DNA of 64,000 nt, taken from the NCBI GenBank assembly GCA_032059445.1, contig DAMCAP010000007.1, forward strand, positions 34,913 to 98,912. Reading direction: 5' to 3'. Source of the DNA: DAMCAP01 sp032059445 (GTDB lineage: Bacteria; Bacillota; Clostridia; Oscillospirales; Ruminococcaceae). The position numbers were made by a program, and so were the translations under genes. Below are positions 50,790 to 60,063 of the stretch, in pieces (the first letter of the stretch is position 1; every line of letters begins with the position of its first letter). Under the pieces are notes generated by a model. It was given only the letters and a program-made list of their open reading frames with translations, did not search any database and was not told the DNA's origin.

Positions 50790-51476
50790 TTATATTCGCA
50801 TCATACGGTACCCCACTCCTATATGTGTTTGAATGTACTGAGGGGATGCAGAATCCTTCTCGATTTTCTTGCGAAGCGTTGCCATAAAGACACGCAAAGA
50901 AGAAATATCGTTATCTAGAGAAGTCCCCCAGACCTCTTTTGTTAGAAAAGTATGAGTCAAAACCTTGCCTACATTTCTTGCAAGCAGGCAGATGAGTTTG
51001 TATTCCATAGGAGTTAAATGTACTTCCTCATCATCCAAGTACACACAGCCGCCTGAGAAGTCAATTTTCAAGCTGCCATTTACAAAAATGGGAGACTGCA
51101 CATTTTCATACCGTAGACGACGCAGTGCCACACGCAATCTTGCCAGCAACTCCTCCACAGAGAAAGGTTTGGTGAGATAATCATCTGCACCTGCATCCAG
51201 TGCATCAATTTTATCTGTATCCTCACTTCGTGCGCTGATCACGATAATAGGCACTGTAGACCACGTTCTGACTTTCTTAATAATGTCGATACCATCAATA
51301 TCCGGCAAGCCCAAATCTAAAAGTATTGCATCTGGATTATGAGAAGCAGCCTCCAAAATGGCAGTTTCACCAGTAGGTGCTACAAGAAACTTATAGCTAT
51401 GTGCATTTAATGTAGTAGAAATTAGGTTTCGAATGGCAGCATCGTCTTCTACAACTAAAACGGTTGACTTATTCAT
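50790..51476 (-). CDS. kdpE: Response regulator KdpE
   Basis: 228 residues. Receiver domain with phosphorylation aspartate in ILLDLGLPDIDGI (about Asp55) and an OmpR-type winged helix (LTPMEYKLICLLARNVGKVLTHTFLTKEVWG). Its start overlaps the kdpD stop by 8 bp; ribosome binding site GGAGG. It should activate kdpFABC at low turgor or potassium. Confidence 0.95.
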   Translation of the reverse strand: MNKSTVLVVEDDAAIRNLISTTLNAHSYKFLVAPTGETAILEAASHNPDAILLDLGLPDIDGIDIIKKVRTWSTVPIIVISARSEDTDKIDALDAGADDYLTKPFSVEELLARLRVALRRLRYENVQSPIFVNGSLKIDFSGGCVYLDDEEVHLTPMEYKLICLLARNVGKVLTHTFLTKEVWGTSLDNDISSLRVFMATLRKKIEKDSASPQYIQTHIGVGYRMMRI

Positions 51477-54159
51477 GTAAAGTTACCTCCTCAGCCGGTA
51501 AAGTAAACTGAAATATGGTTCCATGGGGGACGTTGTCATAAACAGAAATCTCTCCTCCATGTGCGTTGATAATGGATTTGCAAAGTGCAAGTCCCAAGCC
51601 CAAATTTCTGCGGCTATCCACTATTTTGGTGTGTGCGGTATAAAACATATCAAATATCTTCAGTTTTGATTCGTCTGGAATACCAGCGCCGTTGTCACTA
51701 ATTCTTACTGTTACCATATCTGTTTTCTTCTCTGTAGATATGATAATCTCAGATCCCGGCTTTGTATATTTGATAGCATTGTCTACAATGTTGATAATCA
51801 CCTGTACAATGAGCCTAGAATCCATTTTTGCCAAGATCAAACTATCGGGTGAACGAACAATCAGATGATAATCTTCTTTTTTGCGATTTACATGCCTCAA
51901 TGCCTCGTTAATTACATCCTCCATCAGCTCTGTGGACATCTTCAGATTCATAGACCCGTCTTCTATGCGAGTAACGGAGAGTAGGTTCTCTACCAGATTA
52001 ATGAGCCATAAAGAGTCATCATAGATATCCGCAAACAGTCTTTTTTTGGTTGGCGGATCCATGCCTTCTTCGCTGGTAAGTAAAATACTGGCGTTTCCCG
52101 AAATAGAGGTGAGCGGTGTACGCAAATCATGTGAGATCGCACGCAAAAGGTTCGCACGCAGCTGTTCATTTTTAGCAAGTACTGCTGCATCTTCTCGCTC
52201 TTGATTTGATCTTTGATTTTCCATCGCTAGCGCACATTCACCTAAAACGGATAAAAGAATGCTGTGCTCGAAAGAATCAATAGGGCTGTTTTGTGTGGAT
52301 ATGCCCACAACTCCATAAACGGTGTCATTGACTCGCACAGCTAGGTACAGGCATTTTGCACTGCCCAGAGTGTTTGTCGTCGCTCCCGCACGTTTGTTGT
52401 TTTTTAGTACCCACATAGCAACTGTGTGCTCGTTGTCATTGATATACTCTTCTGCATTTACTTCATATGTTGAAAAAATCATCGGTGTCTGAAGCTCACT
52501 CTTATCCACCGGATAAAAAACAATATCTTTTTTTAATAACTTATTGAGCTGATTGGCAGTCACAGCGATAATGTCTTCGATTTTTCTTCCCTTTTGAAGC
52601 AGCTGATTGGTTTCAAGCAATATTTTAGTCCGATAGGCATTCTGGGCCGACTGTTTTGCATGGTGTTTGAGTTTTCCAGCTAAGGAACTGGTGATGAAAG
52701 CAGAAATAAACATGATTAAAAAGGTAACAGGATATCCTGCTTCAGTAGCGTTAAATGTAAAGACAGGCACTGTAAAGAAGAAATTAAAGGTCAACACACT
52801 GAGAGCCGAAGAAATCAAACTGTAAATTCTTTGTGTTGTAAAGATGGAAGTCAAAAGCACACTTAGAATGTACACCGTAATAATATTTGCCTCTGAAAAA
52901 TCAAATCTTTGAAAGATAAATCCAATGATGGTTGCTATTAAAAGAAACATTATACTATTGATCACATCAGGTAGCAGAAGCTTTATGCCTTCTATTTTTG
53001 GGGGTTGCCCCTCATAAACTGTTTTTGATTTATCTGGTATGATGTAGATGTCCAAATTAGGAGCAAATTCTGTCAGACGCTCTGTCAGGGTAGGTTTACT
53101 CCAGAAGTGCTTTCTTCGCGCATTGTTTCTACCCAAAACAATTTTTGAAACACCCGAAAACCGCGCAAATTCTGCAATTTGGAGAGGAATATCATCACCA
53201 TACACTGTTTCAATAGTGGCTCCAAATTGCTCTGCAAGGTGAATATTATTCCTTAGTCGTTTTTTATTCTCGTCACTCATATCCGCAAAAGCGGGTGTCT
53301 CTACAAACAGTGCTGTAAAAGTTCCGCGAAAAGCGTTGGCCATTCTTGCTGCAGTACGAATAATCTTAGCATTTGTCGGGGACGAAGATAAGCATACTAA
53401 AATATGCTCATCAGTATAGTAGTCATTGTTGGTAGCAGTTCTTGTTTTTTCTGATATTTTGTTGACTCTATCTGCACATCTTCTTAGAGCGATTTCGCGT
53501 AAAGCAGTAATGTTTTTGATATCAAAAAAGTTCGATAGCGCTTTTTGCGCTTGAGGCTTATTATAAATTTTCCCAGCATTTAACCGCTCAATTAACTCTT
53601 GTGGCTCAATATCTATAAGCTCTACCAATGAGGCATTATCAAAAACATGATCGGGGATTCTCTCCCGCACAACAATGCCGGTAATCGATTCCACCATGTC
53701 GTTTAGGCTTTCAATGTGCTGCACATTGACTGTCGTATACACATCAATACCGTTTCGAATAAGCTCCGCAATATCCTGATACCGTTTGGAATGTCTGCAA
53801 CCCTGTGCATTGCTGTGCGCCAGTTCGTCCACCAAAATTAACTTTGGTTTGCGCGACATAGCCAAATCAAGATCAAACTCGTTTAAGATAATTCCTTTGT
53901 GCTCTACCTGTTTTGTAGGAATTTGCTCCAACCCTCTCAGTAGCGCAGATGTTTCCGGCCTTTGATGAGGCTCGATATACCCTACAACCACATCAACACC
54001 CCGACGTTTTGCCACATGAGCTGCTTGAAGCATGGAGTAAGTTTTACCGACACCGGCAGCGTACCCAAAAAATATCTTCAAGTGGCCTTGCTTTGCTTGT
54101 TGCTCTTCTTCATCAATTTGCTTTAATAGTTTCTGTGCATCTGGTCTGTTTTCATCCAT
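51469..54159 (-). CDS. kdpD: Osmosensitive K+ sensor histidine kinase KdpD
   Basis: 896 residues. Domains in order: KdpD N-terminal P-loop domain (FFGYAAGVGKTYSMLQAAH, about residues 30-48), a USP-like domain (about 245-370), four closely spaced helices of the DUF4118 type (about 395-505), a GAF-like part, the histidine box AISHDLRTPLTSISGNAS (about residue 665) and HATPase (DNAGIPDESKLKIFDMFYT with N-box NIVDNAIKY). ATG 54159 chosen for its GGGGTGAGG site; an in-frame start 18 bp earlier exists. Full length, unlike the truncated KdpD of some Firmicutes. Confidence 0.95.
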   Translation of the reverse strand: MDENRPDAQKLLKQIDEEEQQAKQGHLKIFFGYAAGVGKTYSMLQAAHVAKRRGVDVVVGYIEPHQRPETSALLRGLEQIPTKQVEHKGIILNEFDLDLAMSRKPKLILVDELAHSNAQGCRHSKRYQDIAELIRNGIDVYTTVNVQHIESLNDMVESITGIVVRERIPDHVFDNASLVELIDIEPQELIERLNAGKIYNKPQAQKALSNFFDIKNITALREIALRRCADRVNKISEKTRTATNNDYYTDEHILVCLSSSPTNAKIIRTAARMANAFRGTFTALFVETPAFADMSDENKKRLRNNIHLAEQFGATIETVYGDDIPLQIAEFARFSGVSKIVLGRNNARRKHFWSKPTLTERLTEFAPNLDIYIIPDKSKTVYEGQPPKIEGIKLLLPDVINSIMFLLIATIIGFIFQRFDFSEANIITVYILSVLLTSIFTTQRIYSLISSALSVLTFNFFFTVPVFTFNATEAGYPVTFLIMFISAFITSSLAGKLKHHAKQSAQNAYRTKILLETNQLLQKGRKIEDIIAVTANQLNKLLKKDIVFYPVDKSELQTPMIFSTYEVNAEEYINDNEHTVAMWVLKNNKRAGATTNTLGSAKCLYLAVRVNDTVYGVVGISTQNSPIDSFEHSILLSVLGECALAMENQRSNQEREDAAVLAKNEQLRANLLRAISHDLRTPLTSISGNASILLTSEEGMDPPTKKRLFADIYDDSLWLINLVENLLSVTRIEDGSMNLKMSTELMEDVINEALRHVNRKKEDYHLIVRSPDSLILAKMDSRLIVQVIINIVDNAIKYTKPGSEIIISTEKKTDMVTVRISDNGAGIPDESKLKIFDMFYTAHTKIVDSRRNLGLGLALCKSIINAHGGEISVYDNVPHGTIFQFTLPAEEVTLHE

Positions 54160-54183
54160 ATCCTCACCCCTTGCCACTACTAT

Positions 54184-54220
54184 ATTATAGCATGACAGGG
54201 ATGCATTTGAGCACCCCTGT
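54184..54220 (-). promoter_or_regulatory. Internal kdpDE promoter and 26-bp inverted repeat
   Basis: Minus-strand extended -10, TGC plus TATAAT (54184-54189). Over the -35 zone lies the inverted repeat ACAGGGATGC (54195-54204) and GCACCCCTGT (54211-54220), nine of ten arm bases pairing. Gives kdpDE a possible independent, regulated start in the 141-bp gap after kdpC. Confidence 0.5.
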
Positions 54221-54300
54221 AGGTCAGCTAAAATTATTTTATTATAGAGACTAAATGTATTTTGGATATCCGTGCAGTAAGTATCTATTTCGCATTATTG

Positions 54301-54942
54301 TTACGTCTTTAGTAGCCCCATTTCTTGTGCGATATCAATATTTACACCAAGTACATTAACACGGCTTTCACCAAAGATACCCAGTACCTTCCCCTCAGTA
54401 TGGGCTTCAACAATTTCTTTGAGTCGATCCATTGAAATCCCAGTGGTGTCTGAAAGCAGCACCAACTGAATGCTAGCAGACTCCGGGGTGATGTGAGGAT
54501 CTAGACCAGATCCGGATGCGGTCAGCAAGTCTGTAGGAATATCCTTATTGGTGAGTTGTGGGTTTTTTTCTAGAAATGCCGCCATATCAGCTTCTACTCG
54601 TGCAATCAAGTCAGGGTTGGTGGGAGCAAAATTATTGGACCCCGACCCCCCCCCGCCATACTCACCATTGTCTAACTGCTCCTGTGTGTAGGTGTTGTAG
54701 CTCACTGCGGAAGGACGGCACTTCATAAAATATTCCTCTGTAAAATCCTGCCCCACAAGCCGGGAACCCACCGCCTTACCATCAACTTCAATCAAGCTAC
54801 CATTTGCCTGGTGCGGAAAGAATACTTGTGCCATACCGGTGAGCAGCAAGGGATACCCAAGCCCACAGATCAGCAACAGGGTAACAGATACTAAAACGGC
54901 TTTTTTCATGTCACATAATAGTGATTTTATTCTTTCACTCAT
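54301..54942 (-). CDS. kdpC: Potassium-transporting ATPase KdpC subunit
   Basis: 213 residues with one N-terminal membrane helix (VLVSVTLLLICGLGYPLLLTG). The conserved SNNFAPTNPDLIARVEAD and LTASGSGLDPHITPESA motifs are present, and so is the GKVLGIFGESRVNVLGVN end. It stabilises the KdpA-KdpB complex. ATG 54942 behind AGGAGG, 18 bp after kdpB. Confidence 0.95.
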   Translation of the reverse strand: MSERIKSLLCDMKKAVLVSVTLLLICGLGYPLLLTGMAQVFFPHQANGSLIEVDGKAVGSRLVGQDFTEEYFMKCRPSAVSYNTYTQEQLDNGEYGGGGSGSNNFAPTNPDLIARVEADMAAFLEKNPQLTNKDIPTDLLTASGSGLDPHITPESASIQLVLLSDTTGISMDRLKEIVEAHTEGKVLGIFGESRVNVLGVNIDIAQEMGLLKT

Positions 54943-54960
54943 GCAATAACCTCCTATCGT

Positions 54961-57009
54961 TTACAGACCTAACTTTGCAAGTAATGGATGAATCATCAGA
55001 TCAATGGCTTTGATTCCAACAAAGGGAGTGACAATGCCGCCAAGCCCATAGATAAGCAGGTTACGCACCAGCATTTTGCTGCTGGACATCGGGCGGTATT
55101 TTACTCCTTTCATAGCCAGTGGAATCAGACATGGAATGATAATGGCATTAAAAATTAGCGCAGACAAGATTGCACTGTTTGGGGTAGACAGCGCCATTAT
55201 ATTTAAAACCTTAAGCTGGGGGATCGCGATCATAAACATGGCTGGGATAATTGCAAAGTACTTTGCAATATCGTTGGCAATAGAGAAGGTGGTCAAGCTA
55301 CCGCGAGTAATCAGCATCTGCTTACCAATTTCAACAACCTCCAGAATCTTGGTAGGGTCAGAATCAAGGTCAACCATGTTTGCCGCTTCCTTGGCAGCAG
55401 TGGTACCGCTATTCATTGCAAGTCCTACGTTTGCCTGCGCCAGTGCAGGGGCATCGTTGGTGCCGTCACCTGTCATAGCTACAATTTTTCCCTTGGCTTG
55501 CTCATTTTTGATAACATTAATTTTATCTTCGGGCTTACACTCGGCAATAAAGTCATCCACACCTGCTTCGTTGGCAATGGTAGCCGCAGTCAGTGGATTG
55601 TCACCGGTACACATAATCGTTTTAATACCGATGGCTCGAAGACGTTCAAAACGTTGCTTCATACCGGGCTTTACAGTATCTTTGAGGTAAATCACCCCCA
55701 AAATATGATTGCCCTGACACACAGTAAGCGGTGTACCACCTAAGGATGCCACCTCGTCGATATACTTGTTAAGATCTGCTGGGATTTTTCCACCTGCGTC
55801 TTTAATATACTGGGCAATCGCCTCCCCTGCCCCTTTGCGAATGCTTCTCCCGTCCGACAGATCTACCCCGCTCATGCGGGTTTGCGCTGAGAAGTCAATA
55901 ATCTTTGTTACCTTTACCTCAGGAGCACTGCATCCAAGCTGCTTGCCCAAGTCTACGGTGGATTTGCCCTCTGGGGTTTCATCGTAGAGCGAAGCAATGA
56001 CTGCTGCCTTTATTAAGTCCGTTTTTTCTACGCCGCTAACCGGCAGAAACTCTGCAGCAAGGCGATTACCAAAGGTAATGGTGCCTGTTTTGTCCAAAAT
56101 CATCGTGTCTACATCACCGCAAGCTTCCACAGCCTTACCGGACATGGCAATAACATTAAATCTTGTGACGCGATCCATACCTGCGATTCCAATTGCAGAT
56201 AGCAGTCCACCAATAGTGGTAGGAATAAGGCAAACTGTAAGCGCAATCAAGGTAGAAACCGGAAGCACAACCCCGCTATATAAGCCAATAGGATAAAGCG
56301 TCACAATGACGATCATAAAGATGATGGTTAACGAAACCAGCAGTGTATTCAATGCGATTTCGTTAGGAGTTTTTTTGCGGGATGCACCTTCTACCAAGGC
56401 TATCATCCTATCCAAGAAGCTGTTGCCCGGTTCTGAGGTGATGCGGATTTTCAGCCAGTCACTGGCAACGGTTGTACCGCCGGTGACGCTACAAAAGTCT
56501 CCACCACTTTCACGTACCACAGGTGCAGACTCACCTGTAATTGCTGATTCATCTACACTTGCTACACCTTCGATAACCTCACCGTCATTAGGAATCAACT
56601 CTCCAGCAGATACAATTACAATATCGCCCTTTTTCAAATCACTGGAGCTGATGATTGTTTCATTGCCGTCTGCTTGTAAAAGGCGAGCTTTTGTATCCTT
56701 CTTTGTCTTTTTAAGTGCTGCCGCCTGCGCCTTGCCACGACCTTCTGCCACAGCCTCTGCAAAGTTTGCAAACAGCACGGTAATAAAAAGGACGATACAT
56801 ACGATAATATTGTAGTTGCGCAGATGACCACTATTAACTTCAAAAGTTGAAGGAAACACCGATAGCAAAAGCGTTATAAAAAAGCCAAATTCTACGACGA
56901 ACATAACCGGATTTTTCACCATATAGCGTGGGGCTAGCTTTATGAAAGCATCCTTCACTGCTTGAGATAAAAACTCCGATGTAATAGATTTTCCTTTAGA
57001 TTGTTTCAT
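54961..57009 (-). CDS. kdpB: Potassium-transporting ATPase KdpB subunit
   Basis: 682 residues, a P-type ATPase. The phosphorylated aspartate is in MILDKTGTITFG (about Asp306), the actuator loop is ITGESAPVVRES, and the hinge is MTGDGTNDAPALAQANVG. It hydrolyses ATP to drive K+ uptake through KdpA. ATG 57009 behind GAAGGTG. Confidence 0.96.
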   Translation of the reverse strand: MKQSKGKSITSEFLSQAVKDAFIKLAPRYMVKNPVMFVVEFGFFITLLLSVFPSTFEVNSGHLRNYNIIVCIVLFITVLFANFAEAVAEGRGKAQAAALKKTKKDTKARLLQADGNETIISSSDLKKGDIVIVSAGELIPNDGEVIEGVASVDESAITGESAPVVRESGGDFCSVTGGTTVASDWLKIRITSEPGNSFLDRMIALVEGASRKKTPNEIALNTLLVSLTIIFMIVIVTLYPIGLYSGVVLPVSTLIALTVCLIPTTIGGLLSAIGIAGMDRVTRFNVIAMSGKAVEACGDVDTMILDKTGTITFGNRLAAEFLPVSGVEKTDLIKAAVIASLYDETPEGKSTVDLGKQLGCSAPEVKVTKIIDFSAQTRMSGVDLSDGRSIRKGAGEAIAQYIKDAGGKIPADLNKYIDEVASLGGTPLTVCQGNHILGVIYLKDTVKPGMKQRFERLRAIGIKTIMCTGDNPLTAATIANEAGVDDFIAECKPEDKINVIKNEQAKGKIVAMTGDGTNDAPALAQANVGLAMNSGTTAAKEAANMVDLDSDPTKILEVVEIGKQMLITRGSLTTFSIANDIAKYFAIIPAMFMIAIPQLKVLNIMALSTPNSAILSALIFNAIIIPCLIPLAMKGVKYRPMSSSKMLVRNLLIYGLGGIVTPFVGIKAIDLMIHPLLAKLGL

Positions 57010-57022
57010 GCTTTCACCTTCC

Positions 57023-58750
57023 TTAACTCCACAATGTTAGATGCTCAGCCACCGGCCCTAATGATAGTACAGGGAAGAAGGTGAGTGCCGCAAAGATATA
57101 AACAATCAGCACAAGAGCAATGGTAAATGTAGTTGTGTCTGTTCTTAATGTACCTGCTGATTCATTTACAAACTGCTTTTTCATCAAAGAACCTGCAATT
57201 GCCATTTGAATAATGATGGATAGATAGCGACCAAAGAACATAGCCAATCCGGTTGTAATGTTCCAGAACGCAGTGTTATCTGCAAGTCCTTCAAACCCAG
57301 AGCCGTTGTTTGCAGCACTAGAAGAGAATTCGTACAAAACCTGAGACAACCCATGGAATCCTGGGTTTGTAATACCTTCCAATCCGACTGATGTACCGAC
57401 TGCGAATGCGGAAAATACCAAAATGAGAAAGGGGTGAACGATAATGCACAGTGCTGTGAGCTTCATCTCACGCCCTTCGATTTTCTTACCGAGATATTCA
57501 GGGGTGCGGCCGATCATTAATCCGCAGATAAACACGGTCAAAATAACATAGATAATCATGTTCATCAAGCCTACACCTTTACCGCCAAACACCAGATTGA
57601 GCATCATGTGCAAAAGAGCGACCATACCCCCAAGCGGTGTCAGTGTATCATGCATATTGTTGACGGTACCTGTAGTAAAGGAGGTGGTGGTAGTGGTAAA
57701 CAGCGCAGACTGTGCAATTCCAAATCGGACCTCTTTTCCTTCCATGCTGCCCATCGACTGAGAAAGGCCAGCCTGTTTAAGCGCTGGATTTCCAGCCATT
57801 TCAGCGCTATAGCACACTATTAATCCGATGAGGAAAATAATGCTCATTGCGGCAAAGATCGTGCGACCCTCGCTGCCAAAAAAACTGCGCTTTGGTGTTT
57901 GGATAGAGCTGCCTTCTTTGTTCCTGTTGCGAACCATTTTGCCAAACATAATAACACAAGCGCCAGGCAAAACCATCATCGAATACAGTTCTGCAAGATT
58001 AGAAAGGATGGTTGGGTTTTCAAGAGGAGTAGCGGAGTTTGCTCCTAAAAACCCGCCACCGTTTGTCCCGATATGCTTGATTGACTCTAGCGCTGCAATC
58101 GGTCCCATGGCAATATCCTGCATTTTGCCTTCAATTGTGTGTACTGTTACATTAGGAGAAAGGGTTTGCGGTACACCCTGCCACACAAGGAATAGTCCTA
58201 CAAGAATGGCCAGCGGCAGTAAAATGCGGGTTGTAATGCGAATTAAGTCGGCAAAAAAATTCCCCATGTTTGTTTTATCTTTACCTGCAAGGCCACGTAC
58301 AAAGGCGACACAGGCCGCATATCCACTCGCCGCAGAGGTAAACATCATGAAGGTGATGACTGCCATCTGAGACAAATACGAAAGCCCACTTTCACCAGAA
58401 TAATGCTGTAGGTTCGTATTTGTCATAAAGCTGATGATTGTATTATAGGAAAGAGTAGGCTCCATGGCACCGATTTGATTTGGGTTAAACAACGGAATTG
58501 CCTGAATCCTTAAAATGAAGTACCCTATTAAAATCATGATTGCGTTAGTTGCAATCAAGGTGAGGACATATTTCTTCCATCCCATGCCCTTATGGGGATC
58601 AATACCGCTAATGCGATAAATGCAATTGTCGATACGATTAAATACTGGATCGGCAAAGGTACACTGATAGGTTGCGATGTGATACAGATATGTACCCAGT
58701 GGCATTACCAACAGTAAATAGATCATTAATGTAACTATAATTTGAAACAT
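57023..58750 (-). CDS. kdpA: Potassium-transporting ATPase KdpA subunit
   Basis: 575 residues with about ten helices and four pore-like repeats, including FMTNTNLQHYSGESGLSYLSQM, GTNGGGFLGANSATPLENPT and SSSAANNGSGFEGLADNT, which carry the K+ selectivity filter. ATG 58750 behind AAGGAGG, 29 bp after kdpF. Confidence 0.96.
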   Translation of the reverse strand: MFQIIVTLMIYLLLVMPLGTYLYHIATYQCTFADPVFNRIDNCIYRISGIDPHKGMGWKKYVLTLIATNAIMILIGYFILRIQAIPLFNPNQIGAMEPTLSYNTIISFMTNTNLQHYSGESGLSYLSQMAVITFMMFTSAASGYAACVAFVRGLAGKDKTNMGNFFADLIRITTRILLPLAILVGLFLVWQGVPQTLSPNVTVHTIEGKMQDIAMGPIAALESIKHIGTNGGGFLGANSATPLENPTILSNLAELYSMMVLPGACVIMFGKMVRNRNKEGSSIQTPKRSFFGSEGRTIFAAMSIIFLIGLIVCYSAEMAGNPALKQAGLSQSMGSMEGKEVRFGIAQSALFTTTTTSFTTGTVNNMHDTLTPLGGMVALLHMMLNLVFGGKGVGLMNMIIYVILTVFICGLMIGRTPEYLGKKIEGREMKLTALCIIVHPFLILVFSAFAVGTSVGLEGITNPGFHGLSQVLYEFSSSAANNGSGFEGLADNTAFWNITTGLAMFFGRYLSIIIQMAIAGSLMKKQFVNESAGTLRTDTTTFTIALVLIVYIFAALTFFPVLSLGPVAEHLTLWS

Positions 58751-58779
58751 AGCTGCGCCTCCTTTTTATATTGCTCCTG

Positions 58780-58869
58780 TCAGAATTTCTCTGGGTTAAC
58801 CAACGCATAAAGCAAATACAACCCCAAACCAGCAAGGATAACAACTAAAAGCATCATTCCACTTGACAT
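58780..58869 (-). CDS. kdpF: Potassium-transporting ATPase KdpF subunit
   Basis: A 29-residue single-helix protein: MSSGMMLLVVILAGLGLYLL, then YALVNPEKF. The ALVNPEKF end is the KdpF hallmark. ATG 58867-58869 behind AAGGAGG. It stabilises the KdpFABC complex. Too short for most gene finders. Confidence 0.9.
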   Translation of the reverse strand: MSSGMMLLVVILAGLGLYLLYALVNPEKF

Positions 58870-58893
58870 TATAATTTTCCTCCTTCTTGATCC

Positions 58894-58986
58894 TTACTGT
58901 TTTTCGACTTGCTTATCGCACCAACTCACCAGAAATTTTAGCAATACAAACGACACCGCTAAAACTGCAATCATAATAAAATCCAT
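58894..58986 (-). CDS. Small membrane protein upstream of kdpF
   Basis: 30 residues: MDFIMIAVLAVSFVLLKFLV, then SWCDKQVEKQ. It has one membrane helix and a charged tail with a Cys, with a strong GAGGAGG site before the ATG at 58986. Lies 24 bp before kdpF and is likely co-transcribed. Short proteins of this kind precede kdp genes in other Firmicutes; no function is known. It could be a regulator or an extra subunit of the pump. Confidence 0.6.
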   Translation of the reverse strand: MDFIMIAVLAVSFVLLKFLVSWCDKQVEKQ

Positions 58987-59123
58987 AGGTTTGCCTCCTC
59001 TTATTGTTTGACTGAAAAAACAGCATGATATAGGGCAGCACAAATGAGTGTAAAAACGGGTAGTTGCTTTGTCCATCCATGTTACTTCCTACGTGTCATG
59101 TTACGCTCTGTTTAATGGAAGCC

Positions 59124-59315
59124 TCATACCCAACCAAGCAAAAATGAGACAGGTAGCATAATAACAATGGTTGATATCATAACAGCAAGCAATATGCCAA
59201 TTGGCAATCCAATAAACATTATCAGCCAAGACATGCAGGGATGCTGATAAAGAAAATGAGCCATTGTTTGATCTAATGCTCTACCTTTACACCTTCCAAT
59301 ATCTATGATGCCCAT
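59124..59315 (-). CDS. Small hydrophobic protein at the head of the kdp operon
   Basis: 63 residues. The first 30 are polar (MGIIDIGRCKGRALDQTMAH) and the last 35 are one or two membrane helices (LIMFIGLPIGILLAVMISTI). ATG 59315 follows AAGGGGGG at good distance. Unknown function. Its position as first gene of the kdp transcript suggests a link with potassium uptake. Confidence 0.5.
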   Translation of the reverse strand: MGIIDIGRCKGRALDQTMAHFLYQHPCMSWLIMFIGLPIGILLAVMISTIVIMLPVSFLLGWV

Positions 59316-59386
59316 AACGCTGTCCCCCCCTTAAAATAAGGATACACTTTTATACATAAAGTGGGTAAAAGCAAATACCAATCTGC

Positions 59387-59402
59387 TTAAAGACCATATA
59401 AA
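59387..59402 (-). promoter_or_regulatory. KdpE-box-like sequence
   Basis: Minus strand reads TTTATA-TGGT-CTTTAA about 70 bp before the first kdp-operon start codon, like the TTTATA-N4-TTTACA site known for KdpE in E. coli with two mismatches in the second half. No c-di-AMP (ydaO) riboswitch was recognised here. Confidence 0.35.
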
Positions 59403-59466
59403 GATTTGACTTTTAATAATCAAAATTAAAGATGAGACAACATGGGCATCTATGGAGAGAATATGT

Positions 59467-59769
59467 ATGGGTACATCAATCAGGTTCGTAGTTTTTGGGG
59501 TTGTACTATTTGCATCTGCGATAGGAGCATGGACAATATGGTGGCACCATGTATTTCTAATAAAAAAATATAAGACAATAACAAAAAGCGAACACACTTT
59601 TCAATTTAGAAAAGTGTGTTCGCTTTTTTGTTACGCAATACAAGGCTGGATTGACAGTGTGGATTTAAACAGTGTGGATTTAACTCTGATTTACCGGGCC
59701 AGTAAAATCACTACGGCGTCACTTAATATAAGCGTTTTTTTATGTACCGATCAGTTGTTCTGTGCTTGA
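59467..59769 (+). CDS. Possible small membrane protein, end uncertain
   Basis: The ATG at 59467 follows GGAGAG, and the first residues form a clear helix (MGTSIRFVVFGVVLFASAIG). The frame then runs straight through a strong terminator hairpin (59583-59629) and on to 59769, which real genes seldom do. Probably the front of a broken gene. Divergent from the kdp operon. Confidence 0.3.
   Translation: MGTSIRFVVFGVVLFASAIGAWTIWWHHVFLIKKYKTITKSEHTFQFRKVCSLFCYAIQGWIDSVDLNSVDLTLIYRASKITTASLNISVFLCTDQLFCA
59583..59629. terminator. Strong bidirectional terminator
   Basis: Arms of 20 bases, AAAAAGCGAACACACTTTTC and its inverse, with an AATTTA loop; A-run on one side, T-run on the other. It insulates the kdp region from the decayed stretch to its right. 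From 59630 to 59880 I see nothing. Confidence 0.85.
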
Positions 59770-59884
59770 TTCTAAAGGGCTTATATCATAGCTACCCGTT
59801 GCATCAAAGATTATGCTGTAAGCGCTTCTAGGAAATATGGAAATTGCTAGAGATAAGCTAATTTGACACCTATGTAATCAAAAT

Positions 59885-59914
59885 GCCAGAGGAAAGATTG
59901 CTCCGACCTCTGGC
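59885..59914 (-). terminator. Probable terminator of the 60064-60417 gene
   Basis: GCCAGAGG/CCTCTGGC hairpin, on the minus strand followed by ATTTTG. Confidence 0.45.
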
Positions 59915-60063
59915 TAGTTTACAGCTCTATATTTTTACAAATGGAAAGATCAAAAGGCCACGTAAAGTGCAGACGTGTTGCTTTCAAGTTACGCCAAGAT
60001 CAGCCATTTGAGATGATCGATGATCAAGGATTTTTTAACGGAAAAATTCTGCCAAGTGACAAA

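Noticed and set aside
59316..59470. c-di-AMP (ydaO) riboswitch before the kdp operon, as found in some Firmicutes
   Set aside because: None of its conserved segments was seen on the minus strand.
59331..59597. Open frame of 88 codons on the minus strand upstream of the kdp operon
   Set aside because: It covers the probable promoter and the stem of a strong terminator, has no ribosome binding site and no recognisable motif; likely chance.
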